Of a DNA stretch of 64,000 nt, positions 44,008 to 52,300 are shown piece by piece. The stretch is from Luteolibacter algae (GTDB taxonomy: Bacteria > Verrucomicrobiota > Verrucomicrobiia > Verrucomicrobiales > Akkermansiaceae), in NCBI RefSeq assembly GCF_042683045.1, contig NZ_JBHUIT010000016.1, positions 1 to 64,000 on the forward strand, in the 5' to 3' direction. Position numbers and translations under genes: made by a program. The stretch's first letter is position 1; each line of letters begins with the position of its first letter. The notes beneath the pieces were generated by a model. The model worked only from the letters and a program-made list of their open reading frames with translations. It ran no database searches and was not told the origin of the DNA.

Positions 44008-45852
44008 TTATTCTGTATCGCCAAGGATGCGAACGCGTGCGAAATCCTTGGTTTGGCCATCCTCCGGGGTGGGGAAGGGCACGCTCACCACTTGGTGGGT
44101 GCCATCGTCCGCCAGAACCTGCGGAGTGGCGGGGCTAGGACTCCAGTCGGCTTCGAGCCTGCTGTTGAATTCCGGGATATAGGTGATTCCAGCAGTCGCA
44201 TAATCCGAACGACGGATGAACCGGAATTCGAATGCCTCTCCGGCGGGTGAGATAAGCGGTTGTCCATTTTGAATGGTGTTATCCCTATAGCTAAGCGGAG
44301 CGAGACCGGGCAAGCCCATCCCGCTATCGGGAGTGGGATTGGTGCCGAATGCGTATTCGAGCAGATTTACTAGACCGTCCGAGTCAAAATCCGCCAGATC
44401 CGCGGTGTCGCCATCGCCCAGCGGGGAGCCAAAGTTTGCTTTCCGCCATTTTTCGATAGCTGTCCGTCCGACGACTTCGAGAGAGGCAAGCGGATCCTGG
44501 AAGCGGATGGTGATGATTTCCGTCCCATCGGGCGTGCCGGGAATACGGCCATTGCCACCTGGATAATTGTTATCCAACCCGACAAGAACGGTGTGATCGT
44601 CAACGACGGTGAGCGATTCCACGGACTGCAGCGGATAGGTGAAACGGTCTGCCGGAGTGCCGTATGGGAGCGGTCCCCCGATGTCCAGTGGATCTGGAAT
44701 ATCCAGAAGATCCACTACTTCCCGTTTCAAAAGAATCCCGTCCGGACCGACTTCGTGCAGATCAATCAGATAAAGTTTTTTCTGGATCGCTGGTGGGTTG
44801 GGGTTTCCGAATCCCACGGGTCCCTGACCGTCATCCCGCTCAATGAGGAGGTAGACGCTTCCGGCGATGTTGGTCATATCGCCGAGGACGAAGGTGTTGG
44901 AAGTGTTGTTAGTATTGCCGGTGATCGGGTCAGAGCTATCTTTCTTATATTTGTAACTTAGTCCGGTGTATTGGCGGGCGATGGGATCGAACTCGAAAAT
45001 TTCGATCATTCGCTTGTCAGGCTCCGAGTTGATGGAGGACTCCGTGGAAACATAGATCTTGCTGCCATCGGCATTGCGTGCGATCGCCTCGAAGCCACGG
45101 GAAGAAGGTAGGTTGGCGGGATTTTGCTGAGTGTTTGCCACGTTTTGCGGGGCGCGCAGAAAAGGATGGGGGATGGGTGCCTCCATCAGCTCTCCCTGGG
45201 CGTTGAAATGCAATAGGTAGGGGCCGAATTCTTCGCCCACCCAGAAGGTGCCGTCATCGAGGCGGGTGACGGATTCCACATCGAAGTCCGCACCGGTGAG
45301 CAGCTTTCCATTTTTGATATCCGGGTCTACATCGATCTGTTTGGAGGACGACGGGTAATATTTTTCCCGTGTGTAGACCGGGCCTCCGGAGATGAATGAG
45401 CTACTGAGCAAGCCGTTTGGATCGCTGAAGGGAATAAAGGAATTTACTGCCACAGGCCCGTTGCCGGTCGTCCCGTCACCCGTGTTTTTAAAGTCCGGAG
45501 TGATGAGGTAAAGGCCGATGATGAAGTCCGCACTATTGCCCTGGGAGCCGTATCCATTGTCTGGAAGGGCGAAAAATTCTCCGGGAGAACTTGCCGGAAT
45601 GATACCGGAAAATCCTGGAATAGGCTGTCCGGTGAAAGGCGTGGATACTCCATTCCCTCCACCAGTGAATTGGCCGCTTACCGGTCCCGGTTGGCGGAAA
45701 TCGGATGGAATCTCCGCCCAGCCCGAGAGTGTTGCCGGATTAGCGGGAGCATCCGCAAACAACGGGACAATCCCCAGTGAAGAGAGTGCACCAATTTTTG
45801 TGAGCAATTTCCACAAGCCAAATGCCGCGGTTCGAGTTCGTATTCGATTCAT
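44008..45852 (-). CDS. Esterase-like activity of phytase family exported protein
   Basis: 614-residue exported protein with a phytase-like beta-propeller domain (~35-460): PGFSGIIPASSPGEFFALPDNGYG, ADFDVESVTRLDDGTFWVGEEFGPYLLHF, and SRGFEAIARNADGSKIYVSTES. The C-terminal ~100 residues have a Verrucomicrobia secretion-type module (DLADFDSDGLVNLLEYAFGTNP), but no PEP-CTERM motif. ATG 45852 precedes a hydrophobic segment (LLTKIGALSSLGIVPLFADA). A second candidate ATG at 45915 has AGGAGG only 2 bases before it, which is too close for a normal site. Activity unknown; may act on phosphate or other esters. Confidence 0.85.
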   Translation of the reverse strand: MNRIRTRTAAFGLWKLLTKIGALSSLGIVPLFADAPANPATLSGWAEIPSDFRQPGPVSGQFTGGGNGVSTPFTGQPIPGFSGIIPASSPGEFFALPDNGYGSQGNSADFIIGLYLITPDFKNTGDGTTGNGPVAVNSFIPFSDPNGLLSSSFISGGPVYTREKYYPSSSKQIDVDPDIKNGKLLTGADFDVESVTRLDDGTFWVGEEFGPYLLHFNAQGELMEAPIPHPFLRAPQNVANTQQNPANLPSSRGFEAIARNADGSKIYVSTESSINSEPDKRMIEIFEFDPIARQYTGLSYKYKKDSSDPITGNTNNTSNTFVLGDMTNIAGSVYLLIERDDGQGPVGFGNPNPPAIQKKLYLIDLHEVGPDGILLKREVVDLLDIPDPLDIGGPLPYGTPADRFTYPLQSVESLTVVDDHTVLVGLDNNYPGGNGRIPGTPDGTEIITIRFQDPLASLEVVGRTAIEKWRKANFGSPLGDGDTADLADFDSDGLVNLLEYAFGTNPTPDSGMGLPGLAPLSYRDNTIQNGQPLISPAGEAFEFRFIRRSDYATAGITYIPEFNSRLEADWSPSPATPQVLADDGTHQVVSVPFPTPEDGQTKDFARVRILGDTE

Positions 45853-46044
45853 TAAATTTAGAAGGTTATTTATGGTTTTATGTCTGTAATTTAGACGATT
45901 ACATTGCTGGTTCATTGCCTCCTAAATGACAATCTGCTCAGGGTGCCAAAATGGTCACTCGTTAGGTTTTTGATTTCTTTGGATTCATATTTCCATCACA
46001 GCAGCTGGGGGGATGTTCTGCGGCGATTCGTCCACTACCCCGCT

Positions 46045-46080
46045 AAAAAAAGACTCCGCGGGAGCATGTCCCGGGGAGTC
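46045..46080 (-). terminator. Rho-independent terminator after the SGNH gene
   Basis: GACTCCGCGGGA (46052-46063) pairs with TCCCGGGGAGTC (46069-46080) with one mismatch, followed on the minus strand by a T run (A run 46045-46051). It lies about 30 bases past the stop at 46112. Confidence 0.85.
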
Positions 46081-46111
46081 CAAATTGTTTAGCGTGGAGA
46101 TATTGTGCGGA

Positions 46112-46942
46112 TTATTTCTCCAACACGGTTGAGAGGTATTTAACCGTTTCGTGGGCGATAAGATTGTAGCCTGTGGAATTCGGGTGGCGATCGCTATACC
46201 AGCCCTTGTATTGACCGAAAAGCGGATCCAGCGACAAATCATTTACCCGCACCACATTTTCATCCGGCCTGCCGCCCCAGCCTTTCCTGAAGTGGGTGTA
46301 TGGCTTGAGCCATGAATGGTATTTTTCCGGGATAGCGGAGAGAGAACACTGGCGGACATTGAGCGTGTTTTCTCCATTCTCCAAAAGAAATCGATGGTAA
46401 GGAGTGTAGAGATCGAAGAGATCCAATTTTTCCGAAACGGCGATCTTTTTGATGAGATCGTTCACCTGAGCACATTCCTCATCCGGCATAAAACGGCAGA
46501 TGGTGCTCAAGATGATTTTGGCTTTCGGGTGATCTTTCCGAAGGCTTTCGATCAGAACTTTCATCTGCGCTGGAAAATCGGATTCAAGATTTTCACACCG
46601 GAACCAGTCGTTGATGCCAAGGCGAACGAAGATGAGATCGACGTCTGGAATACCTGCGATTTCGTCCCGATACCATCCACTTTCCATGATTCGCCTGGCG
46701 GTTTCTCCGCCTTTGCCGCTATTAATGACTTCCAGCTCCGGGAGCCCCTCCACGGCGGCGAGCTGTTCAATCATTTGCTCAAGATGGGGGCCCTCCGGAT
46801 TGATCTGGCGCGGGGTGTTGCCGATGGTTGTGCTGTCACCCACCAACACTATTTTCACGGGGTCCGACTCTTCTGCCCTCAACGTGGTAAGGATACATCC
46901 AAGCGCGAGCCAGACGACGAGGGATTTGATCGATTTCATCAT
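46112..46942 (-). CDS. SGNH/GDSL hydrolase, exported
   Basis: 276-residue esterase of the SGNH fold (rhamnogalacturonan acetylesterase-like). Signal peptide ~1-22 (LVVWLALGCILTTLRA), block I VLVGDSTTIGN (catalytic Ser), block II with KGGETARRI (Gly), block III VRLGINDWF (Asn), and block V SDRHPNSTGY with the Asp-x-x-His pair. Such enzymes remove acetyl groups from polysaccharides. Start 46942 or 46939 (adjacent ATGs). The GH43/117-like gene lies upstream on the same strand, 39 bases away, so the two are probably co-transcribed. Confidence 0.9.
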   Translation of the reverse strand: MMKSIKSLVVWLALGCILTTLRAEESDPVKIVLVGDSTTIGNTPRQINPEGPHLEQMIEQLAAVEGLPELEVINSGKGGETARRIMESGWYRDEIAGIPDVDLIFVRLGINDWFRCENLESDFPAQMKVLIESLRKDHPKAKIILSTICRFMPDEECAQVNDLIKKIAVSEKLDLFDLYTPYHRFLLENGENTLNVRQCSLSAIPEKYHSWLKPYTHFRKGWGGRPDENVVRVNDLSLDPLFGQYKGWYSDRHPNSTGYNLIAHETVKYLSTVLEK

Positions 46943-46981
46943 ATTACGTCTTTTGATGGGGGAGCTCTGCGGCGTCCACAA

Positions 46982-48643
46982 TTAGTTTTTGGGTAATTGA
47001 ACCTTTTTCCTGAAAGATTCGGTAGGATAGCCGGCGCTTTCCACTAGAACGGTGATCTCCGGGCTGGTTCCCTTTTTCAGGGGCTTTCCGCAGACGATGC
47101 GGACGATGGATTTCTCAAACGGTTCAAGCGTGCGCACGGATCCCGTGCCGATCGTCCGGTCTCCGGATAACAGACGCACGGTGGATGCCTTGGAAGCGAT
47201 CTCACCGAAATTTTGGATTTCGACGTAGGCTACGGTGCCATCTGGGGTGAACTCGAACTTGGGAGAAAGCGGCGAGAGCAGGGGCACCTGAGCCTTGGTT
47301 CCAGGGAGGGCGGCCCAGCCAAAAAGAAGTTTTCCATCAGTGGATTTTCCCAGGAGCTTTCCGGCGAAATTTTCCTTGGTAATTCCGGTATCCTTTCCGG
47401 AAAATGTCAGAATGAGATCCGAGCCTACTTTCTCCGAGCTTATGAGCTTGCTGCCGCGGCCGTAATTTACTTCTTCCGATGCACCGAAACGGAGTGAGTC
47501 CAGATCGATGTCACGCTGTGGATCGAAGCCGGCCTCCGCACTAATGTTCACGCGGATTGCTTCCGTCTTTTCCGTGAGTCTTTGTTTATTGAGAACAGTG
47601 CACAAGCGGGGCACCGTCATCGGGATCACAATAAGCTTGGAGTTGTGGATGTCATTGGGCTGATCGAGTTTTTTCTCCGTATCAATGACGGCGAAATGGG
47701 CATGGGTAGGCCGGCCGTGATCGTCCTGCAGAAAGCGTAGACGCTCGAATTTATACCATTCAGATCTGGTTCCGTCCTCATAACGGGCGATGCCGGGAAC
47801 ATAGGCCTCACCTGGTTCCGATTTCCAATGAAAGCCGTCCTTCGAACGTAAGTGGTAGGCGATCCGCCCCTTCCAATCGTTCACAATGATGTGATACTGG
47901 ATGTCGTCTTTCCACATGACAGGATCCTCGAAAATACCTTCGACCTTCGGGTAAACCGATTCCGAACTGACCTCAGACCAATCTTCTCCGCCGTCTTTGC
48001 TGGCCCAGATGTAGCCTCTCCTGGAGACCGCGATAAACGAGCCGTCATCTCGCGGGGCGAAGGAAAAATTTACATAATTTTTGAAAGCGTAACGCTCGCG
48101 CTTATCGAAGTTATAGGTGCCGGCTGTCCACGGCCCTGTCAGGCTTTTCGAGCTATAGAAGCGCCCGTGGGTGGAGTAGATCATATAATCTCCCTTGCGC
48201 GTGCGGTAGAGCTCCGGGTTATGGCCGGGACCGATTGTATCCTTGTAGGTATAAGGGCCCATGGGATCGTCCGCTTCCGCGTGGACAATGATGGAATCAA
48301 AGTATCCAAAGTGGCCGCGGGGCTCGTCCTCCGGCCAGCGGGAGCTATACAAGTGGTATTTTCCATCTTCTCCGAGAGTCGGATCACCACACCAGTAGGA
48401 CCAGGCAGGATCTTCGATGCCATTGGAGATGTCCCGCGGTTTCACATTGTCGCCGCCCCAGGTGTCGGCTGTGAGCTCGTCTCTGACAGGCATGGGAAGA
48501 AAAAGATCTTTGAACTGTCCGCCCTGCACCAGATTTTTCCATTCGGGAGGACGCGGGCGCTCTGTATCATTCGCATTCGCCAAGGGAAGGAAGGCGGCAA
48601 AGGAAAATGCGAGAGTGAGAAAAATAGATTCGGAGGATTTCAT
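46982..48643 (-). CDS. Exported GH43/GH117-like five-bladed propeller protein
   Basis: 553-residue protein with signal peptide (IFLTLAFSFAAFLPLANA). Residues ~60-330 show the pattern of five-bladed GH43/GH117-type glycosidases: WCGDPTLGEDGKYHLYSSRW, GPGHNPELYRTRKGDYMIYS, EGIFEDPVMWKDDIQYHII and AYHLRSKDGFHW. The acidic residues in WCGDPT and FEDPV are plausible catalytic Asp. The C-terminal ~170 residues are beta-rich. Family and substrate are uncertain: anhydro-galactosidase or arabinofuranosidase activity both possible. Probable partner of the SGNH esterase. Confidence 0.75.
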   Translation of the reverse strand: MKSSESIFLTLAFSFAAFLPLANANDTERPRPPEWKNLVQGGQFKDLFLPMPVRDELTADTWGGDNVKPRDISNGIEDPAWSYWCGDPTLGEDGKYHLYSSRWPEDEPRGHFGYFDSIIVHAEADDPMGPYTYKDTIGPGHNPELYRTRKGDYMIYSTHGRFYSSKSLTGPWTAGTYNFDKRERYAFKNYVNFSFAPRDDGSFIAVSRRGYIWASKDGGEDWSEVSSESVYPKVEGIFEDPVMWKDDIQYHIIVNDWKGRIAYHLRSKDGFHWKSEPGEAYVPGIARYEDGTRSEWYKFERLRFLQDDHGRPTHAHFAVIDTEKKLDQPNDIHNSKLIVIPMTVPRLCTVLNKQRLTEKTEAIRVNISAEAGFDPQRDIDLDSLRFGASEEVNYGRGSKLISSEKVGSDLILTFSGKDTGITKENFAGKLLGKSTDGKLLFGWAALPGTKAQVPLLSPLSPKFEFTPDGTVAYVEIQNFGEIASKASTVRLLSGDRTIGTGSVRTLEPFEKSIVRIVCGKPLKKGTSPEITVLVESAGYPTESFRKKVQLPKN

Positions 48644-48723
48644 AAGATCGTGATTCGCTTGCACCGATGGGATGTGCGGTAGGGCCAAGGTGGATAGAAT
48701 ACGTTATAGGAGGAACGGTTTTA

Positions 48724-48748
48724 TGTATAATTATCCGCATATATTATA
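48724..48748. promoter_or_regulatory. AT-rich inverted repeat between divergent genes
   Basis: GTATAAT and ATTATAC form matched arms about 11 bases apart in the 181-base gap between the GH43/117-like gene and the propeller gene at 48825. The sequence also resembles a -10 element in both directions, so it may be overlapping promoters rather than an operator. Coordinates approximate. Confidence 0.35.
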
Positions 48749-48824
48749 CGTGGATTCCTTGGTCAGAGGCTCTGATCCCGTCTTGGAGATTGCGTGCACC
48801 TCAGCAAAATCGTAGGGATGGATC

Positions 48825-50057
48825 ATGATAAAATCTCAACTTGGCGCTCTGATGCCATCGGTGCGTTTCGCTGCGGCTATCTCTGTGGTTTCGGCAGGCT
48901 TTTTTTTGGGGCTCGGGGCAACGGCTGGAGCTCAGGATATGAAAAATAGGGCGGAGCCGGTTGGCTCAGCGGCTACCAGCGGTAATACGGTGACGGTCAT
49001 CGCCCATGAGAAAGATGGTAGACATTTTGTTTTCGCGGGTGGTGACGGAGGTCGTCTGAATTCCTTTTCCCTAAGTGGAGAGGGGAAGCTTCTTCCGCTG
49101 GAAACGCTGGACCTGTGGAAGGGTAAAGGACCATCCCGGGGACTTGTGGCCGCAGTAATTGAAGGGAACGATTACCTTTTTCTGGGAAACAAGGGGGGGA
49201 ACGCCATTGAGGTTTTTCGCATTGGCGGAGACGGCGGATTGGAGCGCGTTTCCGTGACGCATGATACGGACTCGACGTTTCTGGGGAGTGTTATCACCTT
49301 GCAGGTGGTTCATTTCGATACGGGGTCATACCTTTTCGCCGGGGGCTTGGAGGAGACACCGGGAGTTTCGAGTTTCAGAATATCATCCGATGGTCAGCTG
49401 CATCATGTGCAGTCTATGAAGGACACGGATGAGATGTTTACCGATGGGATCATAGGGATGTCCACCCAGAGAGTCGGCGGAGCCACCTATGTTTTTGTAG
49501 ATGGATTCCACGACAATGGCATCAGTTCGTTCCGGGTGACGGACGACGGAAAATTTACCAATGTGTCCAATATCGGAGATGACGGGGAACTTTTTCTCAA
49601 CGGAGCTTATCCGCTTACCTCGGTGAAGCTGGGGGATGAGACTTATGTTGTCGTCGGTCACCGCCACCACAGCTACTACAAGCGCAAAGGTTTTATCAAA
49701 GAGGAAAACCCACATTACCATGGGGATGGTGTTAGCGTTTTCAAAGTTGATCGGGAGGGGAAACTGGTGCCCCACATGGCGCTGCGGGATGACGATAGCT
49801 TGCGGCTAAAAGGCCAGACGCGCATCGAGCTCATGAAGCTGGATGAAGGCCGGGCGCTCGTCGCGGTGGCATCGCGTGAAGAACAGGCCATCCAGCTCTG
49901 CGAGCTTGGTGCAGATGGCGTGTTGAAACCCGGTAAAATTATTGAGACGGGTTTCGAAATCTACAATGGCATGACCTCTGTGGAAATAGGCGGGACCCGT
50001 TTCCTTTTGGCGGGGCCTTTGAAGGGCAAAGGATTGTATTCCTACGCCTTCGATTAA
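48825..50057 (+). CDS. Exported beta-propeller (lactonase/YVTN-like) protein
   Basis: 410-residue protein with signal peptide ~1-36 (FAAAISVVSAGFFLGLGATAGA). The rest contains repeats with the pattern of a seven-bladed propeller: each unit reads like F-x-V/I-x-x-D-G-x-L-x-x-V (VFRIGGDGGLERVS, SFRISSDGQLHHV, SFRVTDDGKFTNV, VFKVDREGKLVPH). This matches lactonase/6-phosphogluconolactonase-like folds. No catalytic residue can be assigned. It is the only plus-strand gene between 23.9 and 53.5 kb and may be transcribed on its own; it converges on the CoaE-Rho gene. Confidence 0.85.
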   Translation: MIKSQLGALMPSVRFAAAISVVSAGFFLGLGATAGAQDMKNRAEPVGSAATSGNTVTVIAHEKDGRHFVFAGGDGGRLNSFSLSGEGKLLPLETLDLWKGKGPSRGLVAAVIEGNDYLFLGNKGGNAIEVFRIGGDGGLERVSVTHDTDSTFLGSVITLQVVHFDTGSYLFAGGLEETPGVSSFRISSDGQLHHVQSMKDTDEMFTDGIIGMSTQRVGGATYVFVDGFHDNGISSFRVTDDGKFTNVSNIGDDGELFLNGAYPLTSVKLGDETYVVVGHRHHSYYKRKGFIKEENPHYHGDGVSVFKVDREGKLVPHMALRDDDSLRLKGQTRIELMKLDEGRALVAVASREEQAIQLCELGADGVLKPGKIIETGFEIYNGMTSVEIGGTRFLLAGPLKGKGLYSYAFD

Positions 50058-50066
50058 CCCGTGAGG

Positions 50067-50109
50067 AAAAAAGTGCCCGCTGCCGTTCCTCTGGAATGGC
50101 AAAGCGGGC
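50067..50109 (-). terminator. Rho-independent terminator after coaE-rho
   Basis: GCCCGCT plus GCCGTTCC (50075-50089) pairs with GGAATGGC and AGCGGGC (50093-50109); a T run follows on the minus strand (A run 50067-50072). It is placed directly after the stop at 50116. Confidence 0.85.
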
Positions 50110-50115
50110 GGCCAT

Positions 50116-52140
50116 CTAGCGCAAGCCGCGGAGCAGGAATTCCGCGTTGGTCTTGGTGGGCTTGAGATTGTTCAACAGTGTTACGAGTGCATCGCCGATG
50201 GGCAGAGCTGAAAGCTGGCGGCGGACATCGATGACTTTAACGAACTCATCGGGATGATATAGTCTATCGTCGTTTCGTGTGCCGGACTGGGGAATGTGGA
50301 TGGCGGGGAAAACCCGGCGCTCGGCGAGTTCCCGGTCGAGCCGGACTTCCATATTGCCTGTGCCCTTGAATTCCTCGAAAACCACATCATCGAGACGGGA
50401 TTCCGTTTCCACAAGAGCTGTGGCCAGGATGGTCAGGGAGCCGCCGTTCTCAATGTTACGTGCCGTGCCGAAGAATTTGCGGGATTTCTGAAGTGCTGCG
50501 GGAGAGACACCACCGGAGCCGATCGGGCCGCCTTGCATGGCGGAATTGTGGCCCCGGGCGAGGCGGGTGAGGGAATCGAGAAGTAGAACAACGTGCTTGC
50601 CTTGCTCGACCATGCGTTGTGCGCGGGCAATCACCAGATCGGCAACCTGGGCATGGCGTTTTGGCGTTTCATCGAAAGTGGACGCGTAGACGCGTGCTCC
50701 AACGGTCTCTTCGAAGTCCGTGACCTCTTCCGGGCGCTCGTCTAAGAGCAGGATGACGAGCTCAATTTCCGGGTTGTTGGCTTTGATCGATTTGGCAATT
50801 TGCTTGAGCAAAATAGTCTTACCTCCGCGCGGTGGAGCCACGATCAAACCACGCTGGCCTTTACCAAGTGGCGCGATGAGATCAATCACCCTCACTCCGA
50901 GGTATTCCGTGCCTTCTCCTTCGAGATGGATGCGGGAATCCGGAAACATCGGGGTGAGTTTGTCGAAATCCTTCGGCTCGGACCAATCCGCGAGCGGGAT
51001 TCCTTCTATCTCGAGGATCTCGGCGGTTGTGAGGTATTTGTCACGCTGCACCGGAGGGCGGACTTTCACCTTCACTCGCTGACCGCTGCGGATGGCAGCA
51101 TTTGCAAGCACCGGACCGCCGAGGTGGATGTCGTCCTGGGATGGCCGGAACGAGCGCTCCGGATCGCGGATCATGGCAAAATGTTCTTTGCCAAACTCGA
51201 CCACGCCCTCACAGGTGATGTTCGAGCCATTGGCGACAAAAAAGCAAATGATCTCGTAGATCAGTTGGGTTTTGGTGATGCCGCCCTGGATGCGGGCAGG
51301 GATTTCAGAAGCGATTTTTTGAAGCTCTGTGAGTGGCTTCAGGCGGAAGGCATTCAGATCAATATTCTCCGGAACGGGATAGGGGGCGGCTTCCTCCTTT
51401 GGAGCAGCTTCTTCTTTTTCGGTTTGGGCCGGTGTGGGCTTCTGTTCCGCGACTTCGGCTGAGGAGGTGACGGAGGCTTCTCCGGAGGTGGCTGTTTCGG
51501 CCGGTGCCTCGGAGAGTTCTGGGGTATTGTCTGACATGGAAAGTGGTGGGAAAATTCTACAGAAACGCTGGACTTGGGCCCGCAGTGTATCGGGCACTCC
51601 ATCGTTCCAAAAAACGATATCTGCGCGGGCGGCTTTTTCCTCGATAGGTAGTTGGGCGGAGAGGATGGACTCGATCAGGGAATCGTCCCAACCATTGCGG
51701 TCCTTGAGTCTTGCGACTTGGGTGGCACGTGAGGTGGAGACGACGATCGTCTGAGTTTGGCCAAAATCGAAGCCACTTTCAAAGAGGAGCGGCACATCAG
51801 CGAGGAAGCACCGCACGCCTTCTTTAGCTGCTTTTTCCCGTAGCGCAAGACATTCCTCCCGCACCAGTGGGTGAAGAACCGCTTCAAGCTCCTTGCGTTT
51901 CTCAGAATTCGCGAAAACCTCGGCACGCAGTTTTTCGCGGGAGATGAGCCCGCTTTCCCCATCGAGAATTTCTTTGCCGAAGAGGTCTGTGAGTTCCCTG
52001 ATCACCGGCTCCGTATAGAGCAGGGATTTCACCGATGCATCGCAATCGAACACGACGATGTCCGGGACAAATTCTTGGAAAAGACTGAGAGTGGTGGATT
52101 TGCCAGTGGCGATGCCGCCAGTGAGAGCTAGGACTAACAT
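50116..52140 (-). CDS. coaE-rho: Dephospho-CoA kinase fused to transcription terminator Rho
   Basis: One uninterrupted 674-residue frame. Residues 1-~200 are CoaE, which phosphorylates dephospho-CoA to CoA: P-loop LTGGIATGKST (7-17), CDASVKSLL and LADVPLLFESGFD. Residues ~202-265 are a Ser/Ala/Glu/Pro linker. Residues ~265-674 are Rho, the RNA helicase that ends transcription: Rho-N (LKPLTELQKIASEIPARIQG), RNA-binding cold-shock domain, Walker A PPRGGKT (~436), Walker B VILLLDERPEEV and Q-loop VLLLDSLTRLARGHN. An internal ATG at 51537 (MSDNTPELSE) could start a free Rho; no Shine-Dalgarno is visible before it. Start 52140 is the true CoaE N-terminus; the open frame reaching 52308 overlaps the AMP-ligase. 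Confidence 0.9.
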   Translation of the reverse strand: MLVLALTGGIATGKSTTLSLFQEFVPDIVVFDCDASVKSLLYTEPVIRELTDLFGKEILDGESGLISREKLRAEVFANSEKRKELEAVLHPLVREECLALREKAAKEGVRCFLADVPLLFESGFDFGQTQTIVVSTSRATQVARLKDRNGWDDSLIESILSAQLPIEEKAARADIVFWNDGVPDTLRAQVQRFCRIFPPLSMSDNTPELSEAPAETATSGEASVTSSAEVAEQKPTPAQTEKEEAAPKEEAAPYPVPENIDLNAFRLKPLTELQKIASEIPARIQGGITKTQLIYEIICFFVANGSNITCEGVVEFGKEHFAMIRDPERSFRPSQDDIHLGGPVLANAAIRSGQRVKVKVRPPVQRDKYLTTAEILEIEGIPLADWSEPKDFDKLTPMFPDSRIHLEGEGTEYLGVRVIDLIAPLGKGQRGLIVAPPRGGKTILLKQIAKSIKANNPEIELVILLLDERPEEVTDFEETVGARVYASTFDETPKRHAQVADLVIARAQRMVEQGKHVVLLLDSLTRLARGHNSAMQGGPIGSGGVSPAALQKSRKFFGTARNIENGGSLTILATALVETESRLDDVVFEEFKGTGNMEVRLDRELAERRVFPAIHIPQSGTRNDDRLYHPDEFVKVIDVRRQLSALPIGDALVTLLNNLKPTKTNAEFLLRGLR

Positions 52141-52300
52141 GGGTGAAATAGATGGAGCTGCGGGATGATGCCGGAATGCAGGGCGGAAGACTACGCTGCT
52201 GCGACCGGATAGTTCAAGCAACCAGCTCGTCGAGAAATAACGTTCTTTCTGGCGGAGCGCATGGAAAATTGTGGGTTCGCACCTCGTTCGTAGCTTGGAA

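Noticed and set aside
45853..45915. Upstream start for the phytase-like gene with AGGAGG before it
   Set aside because: The SD-like run is only 2 bases from the ATG and the added 21 residues would precede the signal peptide without purpose; left as an alternative start.
47852..48682. Long open frame (276 codons) antisense to the GH43/117-like gene
   Set aside because: Fully antisense to a gene with a signal peptide and conserved motifs; no recognisable domain.
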